From contig JABWBH010000034.1 in the NCBI GenBank assembly GCA_013360585.1, positions 1 through 46,979 on the forward strand: a stretch of DNA of 46,979 bases. Reading direction: 5' to 3'. Shown piece after piece: positions 36,432 through 43,953 of the stretch. A model generated the notes under the pieces. That model made no database searches and had not been told where the DNA came from. It saw nothing but the letters and a program-made list of their open reading frames with translations. Source of the stretch: Phycisphaerae bacterium (GTDB lineage: Bacteria; Planctomycetota; Phycisphaerae; UBA1845). Within the stretch, counting starts at the first letter, position 1, and every line of letters starts with the position of its first letter. The translations under genes were made by a program, and so were the position numbers.

Positions 36432-37867
36432 TTCCCGGCCTCCTCCACGCAGCAAAGATACGGCGCCTGATCCCGTCCCGCGCCGTATCCGCCGACGGCG
36501 TGCAGACGGTCCTTCGGATCGCTGCGGTCGAAAACCTTCCGCCCCTCGACCCAGGTCTCCAGAACGTCGGTGTACACGCTGAAAGGGTCGCCGCTGAGGA
36601 TGACGAAGTCCGCGTCCTTCCCCGGCGACAGCGACCCGATCCGGTCGCCGAGGTCGAGCATCTCCGCACCCGAAAGCGTCACCGAGCGCAGCGCCGCCTC
36701 GCGCGAAAGTCCCGCCCGCATCGCCAGCGCCGGCATCCGCAGAAAAAGTCGCGAGTCCGTGATCCAGTCATCGGTGTGAAACGCGAGCTTGACCCCCGCC
36801 TTCTCCAGAACGCTTCCCGTCTCGAAGACCAGATCCCGCGCCTCCAGCTTTCCCCCCGGACTGTCCACCAGAATCGCCGAGCACGGCGCCCCGGCGGCGG
36901 CGATCTCGTCCGCCACTTTCCACGCCTCGCTGACGTGGTGCAGCACCACCCGGAACCCGAACTCCTTCGACAGGCGAAGCACCGTGATGATGTCGTCCGC
37001 CCGATGCGTATGATGATGCACGATCTTCGTCCCGCGCATCGCCTCGACCAGCATCTCCAGCCCCAGGTCGCGCGCCGGACGCTTCGACAGGTCGTCGCCG
37101 GCGGCGGCGATCCGGTCCCGGTATTCCTGCGCCTTGACGAACATCTCGCGCACGATCGCCGCGGATTTCCCCCGCGTGCCGGGGAAGGGTTTGTCGCGCA
37201 TCGAGTTTGTGCCGTTGGCCATCTTGATGCCGCCCGTCGGTCGCCTTTCCGCGTCAAGAATGAACCAGTCTTCGATCCGATCCCCGCCGCGCAGCTTCAC
37301 GTACACGGTCTGCCCCGACAGCAGGTGTCCCGACCCGGGCATGAGGTTGAGCGTCGTCAGCCCGCCCGCCACCGCCCGGCGGAAGCCCGAGTCGCGAACG
37401 TTGATCGAGTCGTAAATGCGAATCTCCGGCTGCATCGGGGCGCTGGAGTCCGCCCCGCCGACGCCGCCGATGTGGCTGTGCGTGCAGACCAGCCCCGGCA
37501 TGATGACTTTGCCCGCAACGTCGATGCGCGCCGCGCCTTCGGGAATCAGCGTGGACTCCGCCGGTCCCACCGTGAGGATGCGCCCGCCCTGCACCACCAG
37601 CGTCCCGACCGGAATCTCCGGTCCCGACACCGGGATCACCCGCGCCCCGACAAAAGCGGTCGCGCCCGTCTCCCGCGCCGCAACGTCCGTCTCCTGCAAC
37701 GTCTCGGCAGACCGCGCAGCCGGTGCAACGCCTTGCGACACGGCCGACCGCGCCGGCGCAGTCCCCCGCACCGCGACCGACGCGAGAAGCCCCGCAACCA
37801 GCACACCCGCTCTCAACGCTCGCCGTCCTCTCACCGCTCGCTTAATCCCGCATGCCCGCAGCTTCAT
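36428..37867 (-). CDS. Amidohydrolase (imidazolonepropionase-like), secreted, intact metal site
   Basis: 479 aa metal-dependent hydrolase. The N-terminus is basic then hydrophobic (RALRAGVLVAGLLASVAV), an export signal, followed by a low-complexity Ala/Thr/Ser linker to ~65. The barrel keeps the ligands: THSHIGG (~128-134), HHHTHRADD (~290), LHHVSEAW (~318) and FHTDDW (~385), then LSPGKDADFVILSGDPF. It probably hydrolyses cyclic amides, dipeptides or related substrates in the periplasm. The following gene is its degenerate paralogue, overlapping by 4 bases. Ribosome site before ATG 37867 is weak. Substrate unknown; a peptidase or prolidase-like role would fit the nearby tricorn-type protease. 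Confidence 0.9.
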   Translation of the reverse strand: MKLRACGIKRAVRGRRALRAGVLVAGLLASVAVRGTAPARSAVSQGVAPAARSAETLQETDVAARETGATAFVGARVIPVSGPEIPVGTLVVQGGRILTVGPAESTLIPEGAARIDVAGKVIMPGLVCTHSHIGGVGGADSSAPMQPEIRIYDSINVRDSGFRRAVAGGLTTLNLMPGSGHLLSGQTVYVKLRGGDRIEDWFILDAERRPTGGIKMANGTNSMRDKPFPGTRGKSAAIVREMFVKAQEYRDRIAAAGDDLSKRPARDLGLEMLVEAMRGTKIVHHHTHRADDIITVLRLSKEFGFRVVLHHVSEAWKVADEIAAAGAPCSAILVDSPGGKLEARDLVFETGSVLEKAGVKLAFHTDDWITDSRLFLRMPALAMRAGLSREAALRSVTLSGAEMLDLGDRIGSLSPGKDADFVILSGDPFSVYTDVLETWVEGRKVFDRSDPKDRLHAVGGYGAGRDQAPYLCCVEEAGK

Positions 37868-38512
37868 GCACTCTTCCCCTCACCCGCGCCGCGCGAACCC
37901 TTCTTTCTCGCGCCCGAACGTCCGCGCGTTTCCCGACACACCAGCATACGCCCCCGCGCCGCGGTCAACCACCGCACGCGCGCCGACGCCGAAATCCCCG
38001 ACATCCGCTGGTCTCCGTAATGCCGCCGAAAAGACGGTGGCGATGAGGGTATTCCGCTTTCGCCGCATTGGGTCGCCTTCCGGACCGAGGCTCCCGCAAG
38101 CGTCCGGTTCAGGCGCGCAGGCGGATCTCGAACCTCCCGCCGGGACTCGAGGTTATCAAGTTCGCGGTCCGGGATTTCAGATACCCCGGACCGCCTTCAA
38201 GGACTGCGGTCAGACCGCGTTTACACATACCAAACCTGTGACGGCCATCACGTTGAAGGGTTTGCAACTGAAAACGGACGTATCACGCGGATCGCGGGCA
38301 ACAACCACCGCGACGTGTTTCCGTTGATTCATCATTGCGGAAGGATCCTCCGGGGTCGCCCCTGATCTGCTCCGCCACGCAGGCGCCTTTCCCCAGGGGG
38401 AGCTCCCTGGCAAGGGCAGCGGGGCCTGCGATGCGGACCTCCACGAGAACGCCTGATTCGGTAAAAGGATAGCCAAGCAGGGACGGAGGCGCCTCAGCTT
38501 ACGGATGAGCGC
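37868..38512. other. Intergenic region with repeat copy A and a hairpin cluster
   Basis: Between the amidohydrolase start and the riboswitch promoter there is no convincing gene. It contains repeat copy A (37922-37988) and several strong inverted repeats: AACCTC/GAGGTT around 38131-38154, GCGGTCCGGG/CCCGGACCGC (38164-38173 and 38185-38194), GCGGT/ACCGC (38206-38218), and a nested GCAGGC/GCCTGC with CCAGGG/CCCTGG inside (38379-38429). Short open frames here lack codon bias. Confidence 0.6.
37922..37988. repeat. Intergenic repeat, copy A
   Basis: 67 bases matching 40871-40937 with 5 mismatches and no gaps; bases 37942-37979 are identical over 38 nt. The unit holds a short hairpin (GCGGT/ACCGC with CAACC loop, 37961-37975). 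It lies upstream of the amidohydrolase pair. Confidence 0.85.
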
Positions 38513-38540
38513 TTGACTAAGCGGAATCGCAACCTATGAT
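38513..38540 (+). promoter_or_regulatory. Promoter of the c-di-AMP riboswitch-kimA unit
   Basis: TTGACT (38513-38518), 16-base spacer, TATGAT (38535-38540); each hexamer matches consensus at five of six positions. Transcription would begin near 38547, exactly at the 5' end of the aptamer. Confidence 0.8.
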
Positions 38541-38544
38541 TCCG

Positions 38545-38670
38545 GCGATAAACGCTGAATCTCGCGTGGAGCGGGAGCGGGGGAACCACTTTTCTGGGGC
38601 GAATCGCCGCAAGGCGTAGGGCAACTCTTTCAGCCCAAGCCCGTCAGCTAACCTCGTAAGCGTTGAAAGA
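38545..38670 (+). ncRNA. ydaO-yuaA type c-di-AMP riboswitch
   Basis: Conserved elements occur in the right order. The P1 arms AACGCT (38551-38556) and AGCGTT (38659-38664) pair. Between them lie the GCGGGGGAACC-type segment (38577-38587), GGGGCGAATC (38596-38605) and the hallmark CCCGTCAGCTAACCTCGTAA (38640-38659). Known ydaO riboswitches bind cyclic di-AMP and turn genes off, notably potassium importers. A hairpin follows at once (AAGAGAG/CTCTCTT, 38667-38673 and 38701-38707), 30 bases before the start codon, and may be the expression platform; it lacks a U-run, so translational control is possible. Confidence 0.92.
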
Positions 38671-38736
38671 GAGACCCTGCCGGATCTCGCCGGAGGCCGA
38701 CTCTCTTGTCGAGTGAGGTTCTCCGGAGCATTGATC

Positions 38737-40749
38737 ATGAGCGGCCCGGCGTTGGCGTCGGACGGTTCGTCGCAATCCCCTTCTCAGGAAAAACAGACTT
38801 GGTTTAAGCGAGGCAAACACCTCGTGCTGGGTGCTCCGCGCGACCTTCGCGACCGGCAGGTCTTTCATCGTCTATCGATTGTCGCGTTCCTGGCGTGGGT
38901 CGGACTCGGAGCGGACGGCCTTTCCTCATCCGCCTACGGTCCGGAAGAGGCGTTCCGCACCCTGGGCGAGCACACGTATCTGGCGATCGCCCTGGCGCTG
39001 GTGACGGCGCTGACGGTCGTGGTGATTTCGATCGCCTACAGCGGCGTCATCGAGGAGTTCCCGCAGGGCGGCGGCGGATACATGGTCGCCACGAAACTGC
39101 TCGGCAGCAGCGCCGGGGTCGTCTCCGGCTGTGCTTTGCTGGTGGACTATGTTCTAACCATCACCATCTCGATCGCCGCGGCGGGGGACGCGCTGTTCAG
39201 CTTTCTGCCGATGGAATGGCGCTCGATCAAGCTGCCCGCGGAAGTTCTCACGCTCGCCGCGCTCACGGTGCTGAATCTGCGGGGCGTGCGCGAGTCCGTC
39301 ATGGTCCTGACGCCGTTGTTCCTCTTGTTCGTGCTCACGCATGCGGTGCTGATTTTCGTGGGCATCGGCCTCAAATCGCCGCAGTTTCCCGACATGCTTC
39401 GCGAGGCGTCCACCGATTTCTCCCGCGGACTTTCAACGCTGGGATGGGGCGGAATTCTGCTGCTGTTCCTGCACGCCTACTCTCTCGGCGGCGGAACCTA
39501 CACGGGGATCGAGGCGGTCTCCAACGGTCTGAGCATCATGCGCGAGCCGCGCGTGCAGACCGGCAAGCGCACGATGGTGTACATGGCCGCCTCGCTGGCG
39601 ATGACGGCGGGCGGGTTGCTCTTCAGCTACCTGCTCTGGGACGTGAGCTTCGTGGAGGGCAAGACCCTCAACGCCACTCTGCTGGAACGGTTCGTCGAGG
39701 TCGTACCGCTCGGGTACACGTTCGTCATCCTCACCCTGCTGGCGGAAGGGGCGATCCTGATCGTGGCCGCCCAGGCGGGGTTCACGGACGGTCCGCGCGT
39801 GTTGTCGAACATGGCGCTGGATTCCTGGGTACCGCGGCGCTTCGCGTCGCTGTCCGACCGGCTGACGGCGCAGAATGGCATCCTGATGATGGGACTGGCG
39901 TCGCTGGGGGCGATGGTCTACACCCAAGGCGACGTCCGCCACATCGTCGTCATGTACAGCATCAACGTGTTCGTCACGTTCTCGATGACGGAACTGTCGA
40001 TGGTCCGCCTGTGGTGGGGCCGGCGCAGCCACGGACCGCACTGGAAAAAGCGCATCAGCATCCATGTTGTGGGGCTGTTCATGTGCGTCACGATTCTCGG
40101 GGTGACGATTATCGAGAAGTTCGGGTACGGAGGATGGGTCACCCTGCTGATCACCGGCGGGTTGATCGCCCTCTGTTTCTGGATCCGCCGCCACTACCGT
40201 ACGATCAACCAGCGGCTGTCGACGCTCTTCGCCGGGCTGATCGAGACGCCGACCGTTCCGCGCAGCACCCCGGCCACGCTCGATCCGAGCCAGCCCACGG
40301 CCGGTGTGCTCGTCGGCGGATACAGCGGGCTGGGCATTCACACGACCATGACCGCGTTGAAGAACTTCCCCTCCCAGTTCAAGAACGTGGTGTTCATCTC
40401 CATCAGCGTCGTGGATTCCGCCGCGTACCGCGGGGAGGAAGGGATCGAGGAGCAGCAGCGCCGCACCGAGCGCGACCTCCAGCGCTACGTGGATTTCGTC
40501 CAGGCCCACGGCATCCCCGCAACCGCCCGCGGTTCGACGGCCACCGACGTCATCTCCGAACTGGAAAAAATCTGCAACCAGGTGGCCAAGGAGTTCCCAC
40601 GGATCACTTTCTTTGCGGGTCAACTCGTGTTTCAGCGCGAACGTTGGTACCAGCCGCTCCTGCACAACCAGACCGCCTTCGCCATCCAGAAGCGGCTGCA
40701 CTGGGCGGGCTTGACGATGGTAATCCTGCCGACACGCGTTCCGGCGTAA
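38737..40749 (+). CDS. kimA: KimA-like (YdaO family) APC-superfamily potassium transporter
   Basis: 670 aa. ATG 38737 has CGGAG at eight to nine bases; GTG 38713 is in frame but less likely. The N-terminus is soluble; about twelve hydrophobic helices follow from ~57 to ~490. Family signatures resemble Bacillus subtilis KimA: GADGLSSSAYGPEE (~70-83), EFPQGGGGYMVATKLLGSSA (~115-135), VDYVLTITISI, and VLNLRGVRESVMV. After the membrane part a cytosolic domain of about 150 residues begins at TAGVLVGGYSGLGIHTTMTA, as in KimA. The c-di-AMP riboswitch in front supports potassium import over amino acid transport, though the function is inferred from homology and control. Convergent with phaR. Confidence 0.9.
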   Translation: MSGPALASDGSSQSPSQEKQTWFKRGKHLVLGAPRDLRDRQVFHRLSIVAFLAWVGLGADGLSSSAYGPEEAFRTLGEHTYLAIALALVTALTVVVISIAYSGVIEEFPQGGGGYMVATKLLGSSAGVVSGCALLVDYVLTITISIAAAGDALFSFLPMEWRSIKLPAEVLTLAALTVLNLRGVRESVMVLTPLFLLFVLTHAVLIFVGIGLKSPQFPDMLREASTDFSRGLSTLGWGGILLLFLHAYSLGGGTYTGIEAVSNGLSIMREPRVQTGKRTMVYMAASLAMTAGGLLFSYLLWDVSFVEGKTLNATLLERFVEVVPLGYTFVILTLLAEGAILIVAAQAGFTDGPRVLSNMALDSWVPRRFASLSDRLTAQNGILMMGLASLGAMVYTQGDVRHIVVMYSINVFVTFSMTELSMVRLWWGRRSHGPHWKKRISIHVVGLFMCVTILGVTIIEKFGYGGWVTLLITGGLIALCFWIRRHYRTINQRLSTLFAGLIETPTVPRSTPATLDPSQPTAGVLVGGYSGLGIHTTMTALKNFPSQFKNVVFISISVVDSAAYRGEEGIEEQQRRTERDLQRYVDFVQAHGIPATARGSTATDVISELEKICNQVAKEFPRITFFAGQLVFQRERWYQPLLHNQTAFAIQKRLHWAGLTMVILPTRVPA

Positions 40750-40870
40750 GCGGGGGTCAATCCTGATCTCCGTGAAAAACCGGCGGCGAGCATGCGTCCG
40801 CCGCAGCGAACGCCGTGGACGAGGGAAAACCGCTTACCTTCGCGGTGTTCGGCAGGGTTGGCGCGATCGC

Positions 40871-40937
40871 CCGCGCGTCTCCCGAAACGTCAGCATACGC
40901 CCCCGCGCCGCGGTCAACCACCGCACGCACGCCGACG
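40871..40937. repeat. Intergenic repeat, copy B
   Basis: Same orientation as copy A at 37922-37988, with 62 of 67 identical bases by eye. It lies downstream of kimA, so the two copies bracket the riboswitch-kimA unit. Confidence 0.85.
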
Positions 40938-41045
40938 TCGGCGGGCCCAGCGACTGGATCGCTGGAACATACGAACGGACGGATCAAGGGAACCCCGTCG
41001 GCTCACAGGAGACGAGGGATGAACTGAAATGATGCCTTAACGTTG

Positions 41046-41075
41046 AAAAAGGGGTGCGCCTCCCTCCGGGAGGCG
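41046..41075 (-). terminator. Possible terminator for phaR
   Basis: On the minus strand the perfect stem CGCCTCCC/GGGAGGCG (three-base loop) is followed by CACCCCTTTTT. It is about 150 bases past the phaR stop codon. The distance and the interposed CACCCC make this tentative. Confidence 0.3.
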
Positions 41076-41228
41076 AATTTCATCGGGAAAAACCGGCATC
41101 ACAAAGACCGATCCCAGGTTCTTCAACGCGCTGTTATGACGTCGGGCGGAACAGTCGGGCTGGGGTTCTGCCTCGGGGGAAAGGCCCTGATATGCGCGGC
41201 GGGGAAACTCCTCCCGGACCGTCAGCCT

Positions 41229-41837
41229 TCATCCCCGTCCCTGTTGCGGGCGTGGGTCTGAAGGCGGCTCGGGGCGGATCGCTTCGAGGCGTCGGGCGAG
41301 TTCGGCGAGTTGGCGTCGCAGATCCTCGACCTCGGCGGCGGAGTCTGGCGGCGCCGGTTCGGAGGCGTCCGTGTCCGCGTCGGTCCGCCCGTTCTGAACC
41401 GTGTCCGGTGCTTTCGGGGCGAAGGAGCGCATCATCGCCTGGGCCCACTCGATCGGGCTGATCATCTCGCCGGACATCGCCCGGTTCATCACGTCGTCGA
41501 GCTGCCGACGGGATTGCACCATCGGATGCGTCAGCGGGGCGAGGAAACCCTCCATCGCGGTGCGGAACGCCGAAGGCTTCGAGCGCACCAGGGCGTGAAG
41601 AATCCACGTCGGGAAGAGATGCAGCTTCGGGGGATCCTTCTCCAGCAGGATCTGGATCAGGATGACATTCGTGATGTCCTCCCCGGTGCGCGTATCCGTC
41701 ACCTCGAGCGTCTTGCCCTCCAGCAACCCCTCATGAAGCTCCTGAAGCGTGACATGCCGGCTTTGCGTTGTGTCGTAGAACCGCCGGTTGGGGTACTTCT
41801 TGACCTGCATGATCTGGCGGCCCTTCGGCTCGCTCAT
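41229..41837 (-). CDS. phaR: PHA synthesis regulator PhaR
   Basis: DNA-binding repressor that senses PHA granules and controls phasin expression. 202 aa. The N-terminal PHB/PHA accumulation regulator domain is clear: VKKYPNRRFYDTTQSRHVTL (~12-31), then TRTGEDITNVILIQILLE (~50-67). The middle region (~75-135) is typical granule-binding sequence, helical and Met/Arg-rich; the last ~60 residues are acidic with a short coiled coil (EVEDLRRQLAELARRLEAI). Start ATG 41837 has AAAGGGGGG upstream. It is divergent from the phasin gene, so it can act on the shared AT-rich region 41838-42093, as PhaR does in proteobacteria. Confidence 0.95.
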   Translation of the reverse strand: MSEPKGRQIMQVKKYPNRRFYDTTQSRHVTLQELHEGLLEGKTLEVTDTRTGEDITNVILIQILLEKDPPKLHLFPTWILHALVRSKPSAFRTAMEGFLAPLTHPMVQSRRQLDDVMNRAMSGEMISPIEWAQAMMRSFAPKAPDTVQNGRTDADTDASEPAPPDSAAEVEDLRRQLAELARRLEAIRPEPPSDPRPQQGRG

Positions 41838-41850
41838 CGCGCCCCCCTTT

Positions 41851-41979
41851 GTGCTGGTTTCGCACTAAAGAAAGGATAGGACAAGGGGGGAGAAGTGTCA
41901 AAGGGTGGCGAGTTTCTGTTTTATAATATCATGTAATTTATATGTTTACGATAAAAATCGCTCTTTTTTTGCAATTGCA
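41851..41979. promoter_or_regulatory. Candidate PhaR operator sites
   Basis: TGC-rich inverted repeats lie in the phaR-phasin intergenic region: GTGC...GCAC (41851-41854, 41862-41865) and the perfect palindrome TGCAATTGCA (41970-41979), which ends nine bases before the phasin -35. Known PhaR sites in Paracoccus and Ralstonia contain TGC/GCA-type inverted motifs; assignment here is inference. Confidence 0.45.
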
Positions 41980-41988
41980 CGAAAACGC

Positions 41989-42017
41989 TTGACGCGAACG
42001 CAAAAATGTGGTAGACT
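41989..42017 (+). promoter_or_regulatory. Strong sigma70-type promoter for the phasin gene
   Basis: TTGACG (41989-41994), 17-base spacer, TAGACT (42012-42017), in an AT-rich stretch that is exceptional for this genome. Transcription would start around 42024, giving a leader of about 70 nt. Confidence 0.8.
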
Positions 42018-42093
42018 ACTATCGGCAACTGACAAGAGCCTCCGGACAGGTCGCGGGGGCGGACGGAAACCCCAGGCAAGGGAGATGCAAGAC

Positions 42094-42567
42094 ATGACTC
42101 AAACACCTGATTTTATGACGGACATGATGGACCAGGCGCGACAGACGGTCGAGGCCGGGGTTCAGGCTTCGACGCGGATGTGGGACGCGACGACCCGCTT
42201 TGCGACCCTGACGCCCGTGTTCAGCCCGCGCTTTGAGGACATCAAGACGGGCAACGAGCGGATGACCCGGAACTTCGCGCCGGTGATGCGCGAGAGCTTC
42301 GACCTCTTCGCCGGGGCGATGAACGCGCAGGTCCGCTCCAACCTGGATTTCTTCAAGCGGACGATCGACAAGACCCACAGCGGCAAAGACGTGAACTGGT
42401 CTGCGGCGGCGCAGGAGACGATGCGCGACGCCTTCGGAACGATGCGCAGCGGGTTCGACGTGGTCGCTGAGACGGGCACGAAGATGATGAAGAGCTGGGC
42501 GTCGCTGTTCGGCGAGTGCTGCGGCGAGAAGTGCGACGCGAAAGCGGCGCCGAAGCCCGTCAAGTAG
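42094..42567 (+). CDS. Phasin, PHA granule-associated protein
   Basis: 157 aa; coats PHA granules. I chose ATG 42094 (AAGGGAG ends nine bases earlier) over ATG 42085, which abuts the ribosome site, and over the frame's earlier starts in AT-rich non-coding DNA. The sequence is helical and amphipathic without membrane helices: TPDFMTDMMDQARQTVEAGV, FAPVMRESFDLFAGAMNAQV, MRDAFGTMRSGFDVVAETG. Met, Phe, Gln and Ala are abundant as in phasins. The C-terminus ends in Cys/Lys-rich CCGEKCDAKAAPKPVK, unusual for the family. Position between phaR and phaA supports the call. Confidence 0.85.
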   Translation: MTQTPDFMTDMMDQARQTVEAGVQASTRMWDATTRFATLTPVFSPRFEDIKTGNERMTRNFAPVMRESFDLFAGAMNAQVRSNLDFFKRTIDKTHSGKDVNWSAAAQETMRDAFGTMRSGFDVVAETGTKMMKSWASLFGECCGEKCDAKAAPKPVK

Positions 42568-42619
42568 AACCTGAGATTCCCTACACCAGGTCGCGGTTCG
42601 ACCGGAAACAGGCTCGGGA

Positions 42620-42625
42620 TATGAT
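42620..42625 (+). promoter_or_regulatory. -10 element and overlapping palindrome upstream of phaA
   Basis: TATGAT (42620-42625) sits inside the near-palindrome CGGGATATGATCCCG (42615-42629). A possible -35 (TTCGAC) lies 17 bases upstream but matches poorly. A regulator bound to the palindrome would block the -10. Confidence 0.45.
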
Positions 42626-42743
42626 CCCGCGCCTGATCCGGTCGGCCGCGACCTGTCCCCCTTTCGGATGGGCGCGAGGTGCCGCGGCGGGTGGAAGCGA
42701 CGTCGGCCTGAAAGTGCGCGAGAGTGAAGAAGGGGCAATCGGC

Positions 42744-43925
42744 ATGTTGAAGAACGTGTACGTGGCGGGCGGCGTGCGAACGCCGTTCGGGGCGTTCAAC
42801 GGGGCGCTGGCGTCGATGCGGGCGCCGGAGCTGGGGAGCCTGGTCATCCGACACGCGCTGGAGCGCAGCGGGGTCGACGGAAAAAGCGTCGACCACGTGT
42901 ACTTCGGCAACGTGATCCAGGCGGGTCAGGGGCAGAACGTCGCCCGGCAGGCGGCGCTGGGCGCGGGACTGAACACCGGCATCGGCGCGGTCACGATCAA
43001 CAAGGTCTGCGGGTCGAGCCTGCGGGCGGTCATCATGGCGTCGCAGACGATCCAGTGCGGCGACGCGAACGTGATCGTCGCCGGCGGCTGCGAGAGCATG
43101 ACCAACGCGCCCTATCTTCTCACGAAGGCCCGCTCGGGCTACCGGATGGGCCACGGCGAGCTTATCGACAGCATGATCCACGACGGGATCTGGGACGTTT
43201 ACAAGAACAAGCACATGGGCTCATGCGGAGACATGTGTGCCGCGAAATACAACTTCTCCCGCCAGGAACAGGACGCCTACGCCGTCGCCAGCTACACCCG
43301 CGCCGCCCAGGCGTGGCAGAGCGGGTTTTACAAAGAGGCCGTCATTCCCGTCGAGATCAAGTCCCGCAAGGGCGTCGAGACGGTGTCGATGGACGAGGAC
43401 GTCGCCAAGTTCGACGCCGCGAAGATGAGTACGCTCAAACCGGCGTTTTCGCCGGACGGGACGATCACGGCGGGCAACGCCTCGAACATCAATGACGGCG
43501 CGGCGGCGATGGTCGTGTACGGCGAGGAAGCGAAGACGTCGATGGGTCTCAAGCCCGTCGCCCGCATTCTCGGCTACGCCAACTACGCGACCGAGCCGGA
43601 CTGGTTCACCGTCGCCCCGGTTCACGCGATCAAGCGTTTGTGCGAGAAGCTGTCGCTGAAGACCAGCCAGGTGGACCTTTTCGAGATCAACGAGGCGTTC
43701 GCGGTGGTTCCGATGGTGGCGATGCGCGAGCTGGGGCTCGATCACGCGAAGGTGAACGCCTACGGCGGCGCGGTGTCGATCGGTCATCCGATCGGCGCGT
43801 CGGGCGCGCGGATTCTGAACACCTTGACGCGTGGTCTGCGGTGGACAAAGGGGCGCATCGGCATCGCCTGTCTGTGCATCGGCGGCGGCGAGGCGGACGC
43901 GGTGGCGGTGGAGCTGTGCGGGTGA
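42744..43925 (+). CDS. phaA: Acetyl-CoA C-acetyltransferase (PHA beta-ketothiolase)
   Basis: Condenses two acetyl-CoA to acetoacetyl-CoA, first step of PHB synthesis. 393 aa from ATG 42744 (AAGGGG upstream), the exact usual length. Catalytic residues occupy family positions: nucleophile C89 in NKVCGSSLRA, H348 in GHPIGASGAR, C378 in CLCIGGGEA. Other landmarks: GGVRTPFGAFNGAL at the start, AGGCESMTNAPYL (~118-130), EINEAFAV (~315-322). The extra upstream frame overlaps the phasin 3' end and is not coding. Followed at 28 bases by phaE. Confidence 0.96.
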   Translation: MLKNVYVAGGVRTPFGAFNGALASMRAPELGSLVIRHALERSGVDGKSVDHVYFGNVIQAGQGQNVARQAALGAGLNTGIGAVTINKVCGSSLRAVIMASQTIQCGDANVIVAGGCESMTNAPYLLTKARSGYRMGHGELIDSMIHDGIWDVYKNKHMGSCGDMCAAKYNFSRQEQDAYAVASYTRAAQAWQSGFYKEAVIPVEIKSRKGVETVSMDEDVAKFDAAKMSTLKPAFSPDGTITAGNASNINDGAAAMVVYGEEAKTSMGLKPVARILGYANYATEPDWFTVAPVHAIKRLCEKLSLKTSQVDLFEINEAFAVVPMVAMRELGLDHAKVNAYGGAVSIGHPIGASGARILNTLTRGLRWTKGRIGIACLCIGGGEADAVAVELCG

Positions 43926-43953
43926 GCAAGCTGCGGACGATGGAGCGAAGCAC

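Larger units (their letters stand above)
40750..41228. other. Intergenic region between kimA and phaR 3' ends
   Basis: 479 bases without a convincing gene. It holds repeat copy B (40871-40937) and a hairpin CGCCTCCC/GGGAGGCG (41057-41064, 41068-41075). The latter on the minus strand is followed by a C/T-rich run ending in five T. Confidence 0.55.

Noticed and set aside
37942-37971. TTGACC and TATGCT on the minus strand inside repeat copy A, resembling a promoter for the amidohydrolases
   Set aside because: The spacer is only 14 bases and the same sequence occurs downstream of kimA where no minus-strand gene follows, so it is better read as part of the repeat.
38210-38476. An 88-codon minus-strand frame before the riboswitch
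   Set aside because: Lies in a hairpin-rich, non-coding region, no ribosome site, no family resemblance.
41905-42093. Extending the phasin gene to starts in the AT-rich upstream DNA
   Set aside because: The added residues are hydrophobic and untypical, and the promoter (41989-42017) would then fall inside the gene; ATG 42094 has the ribosome site.
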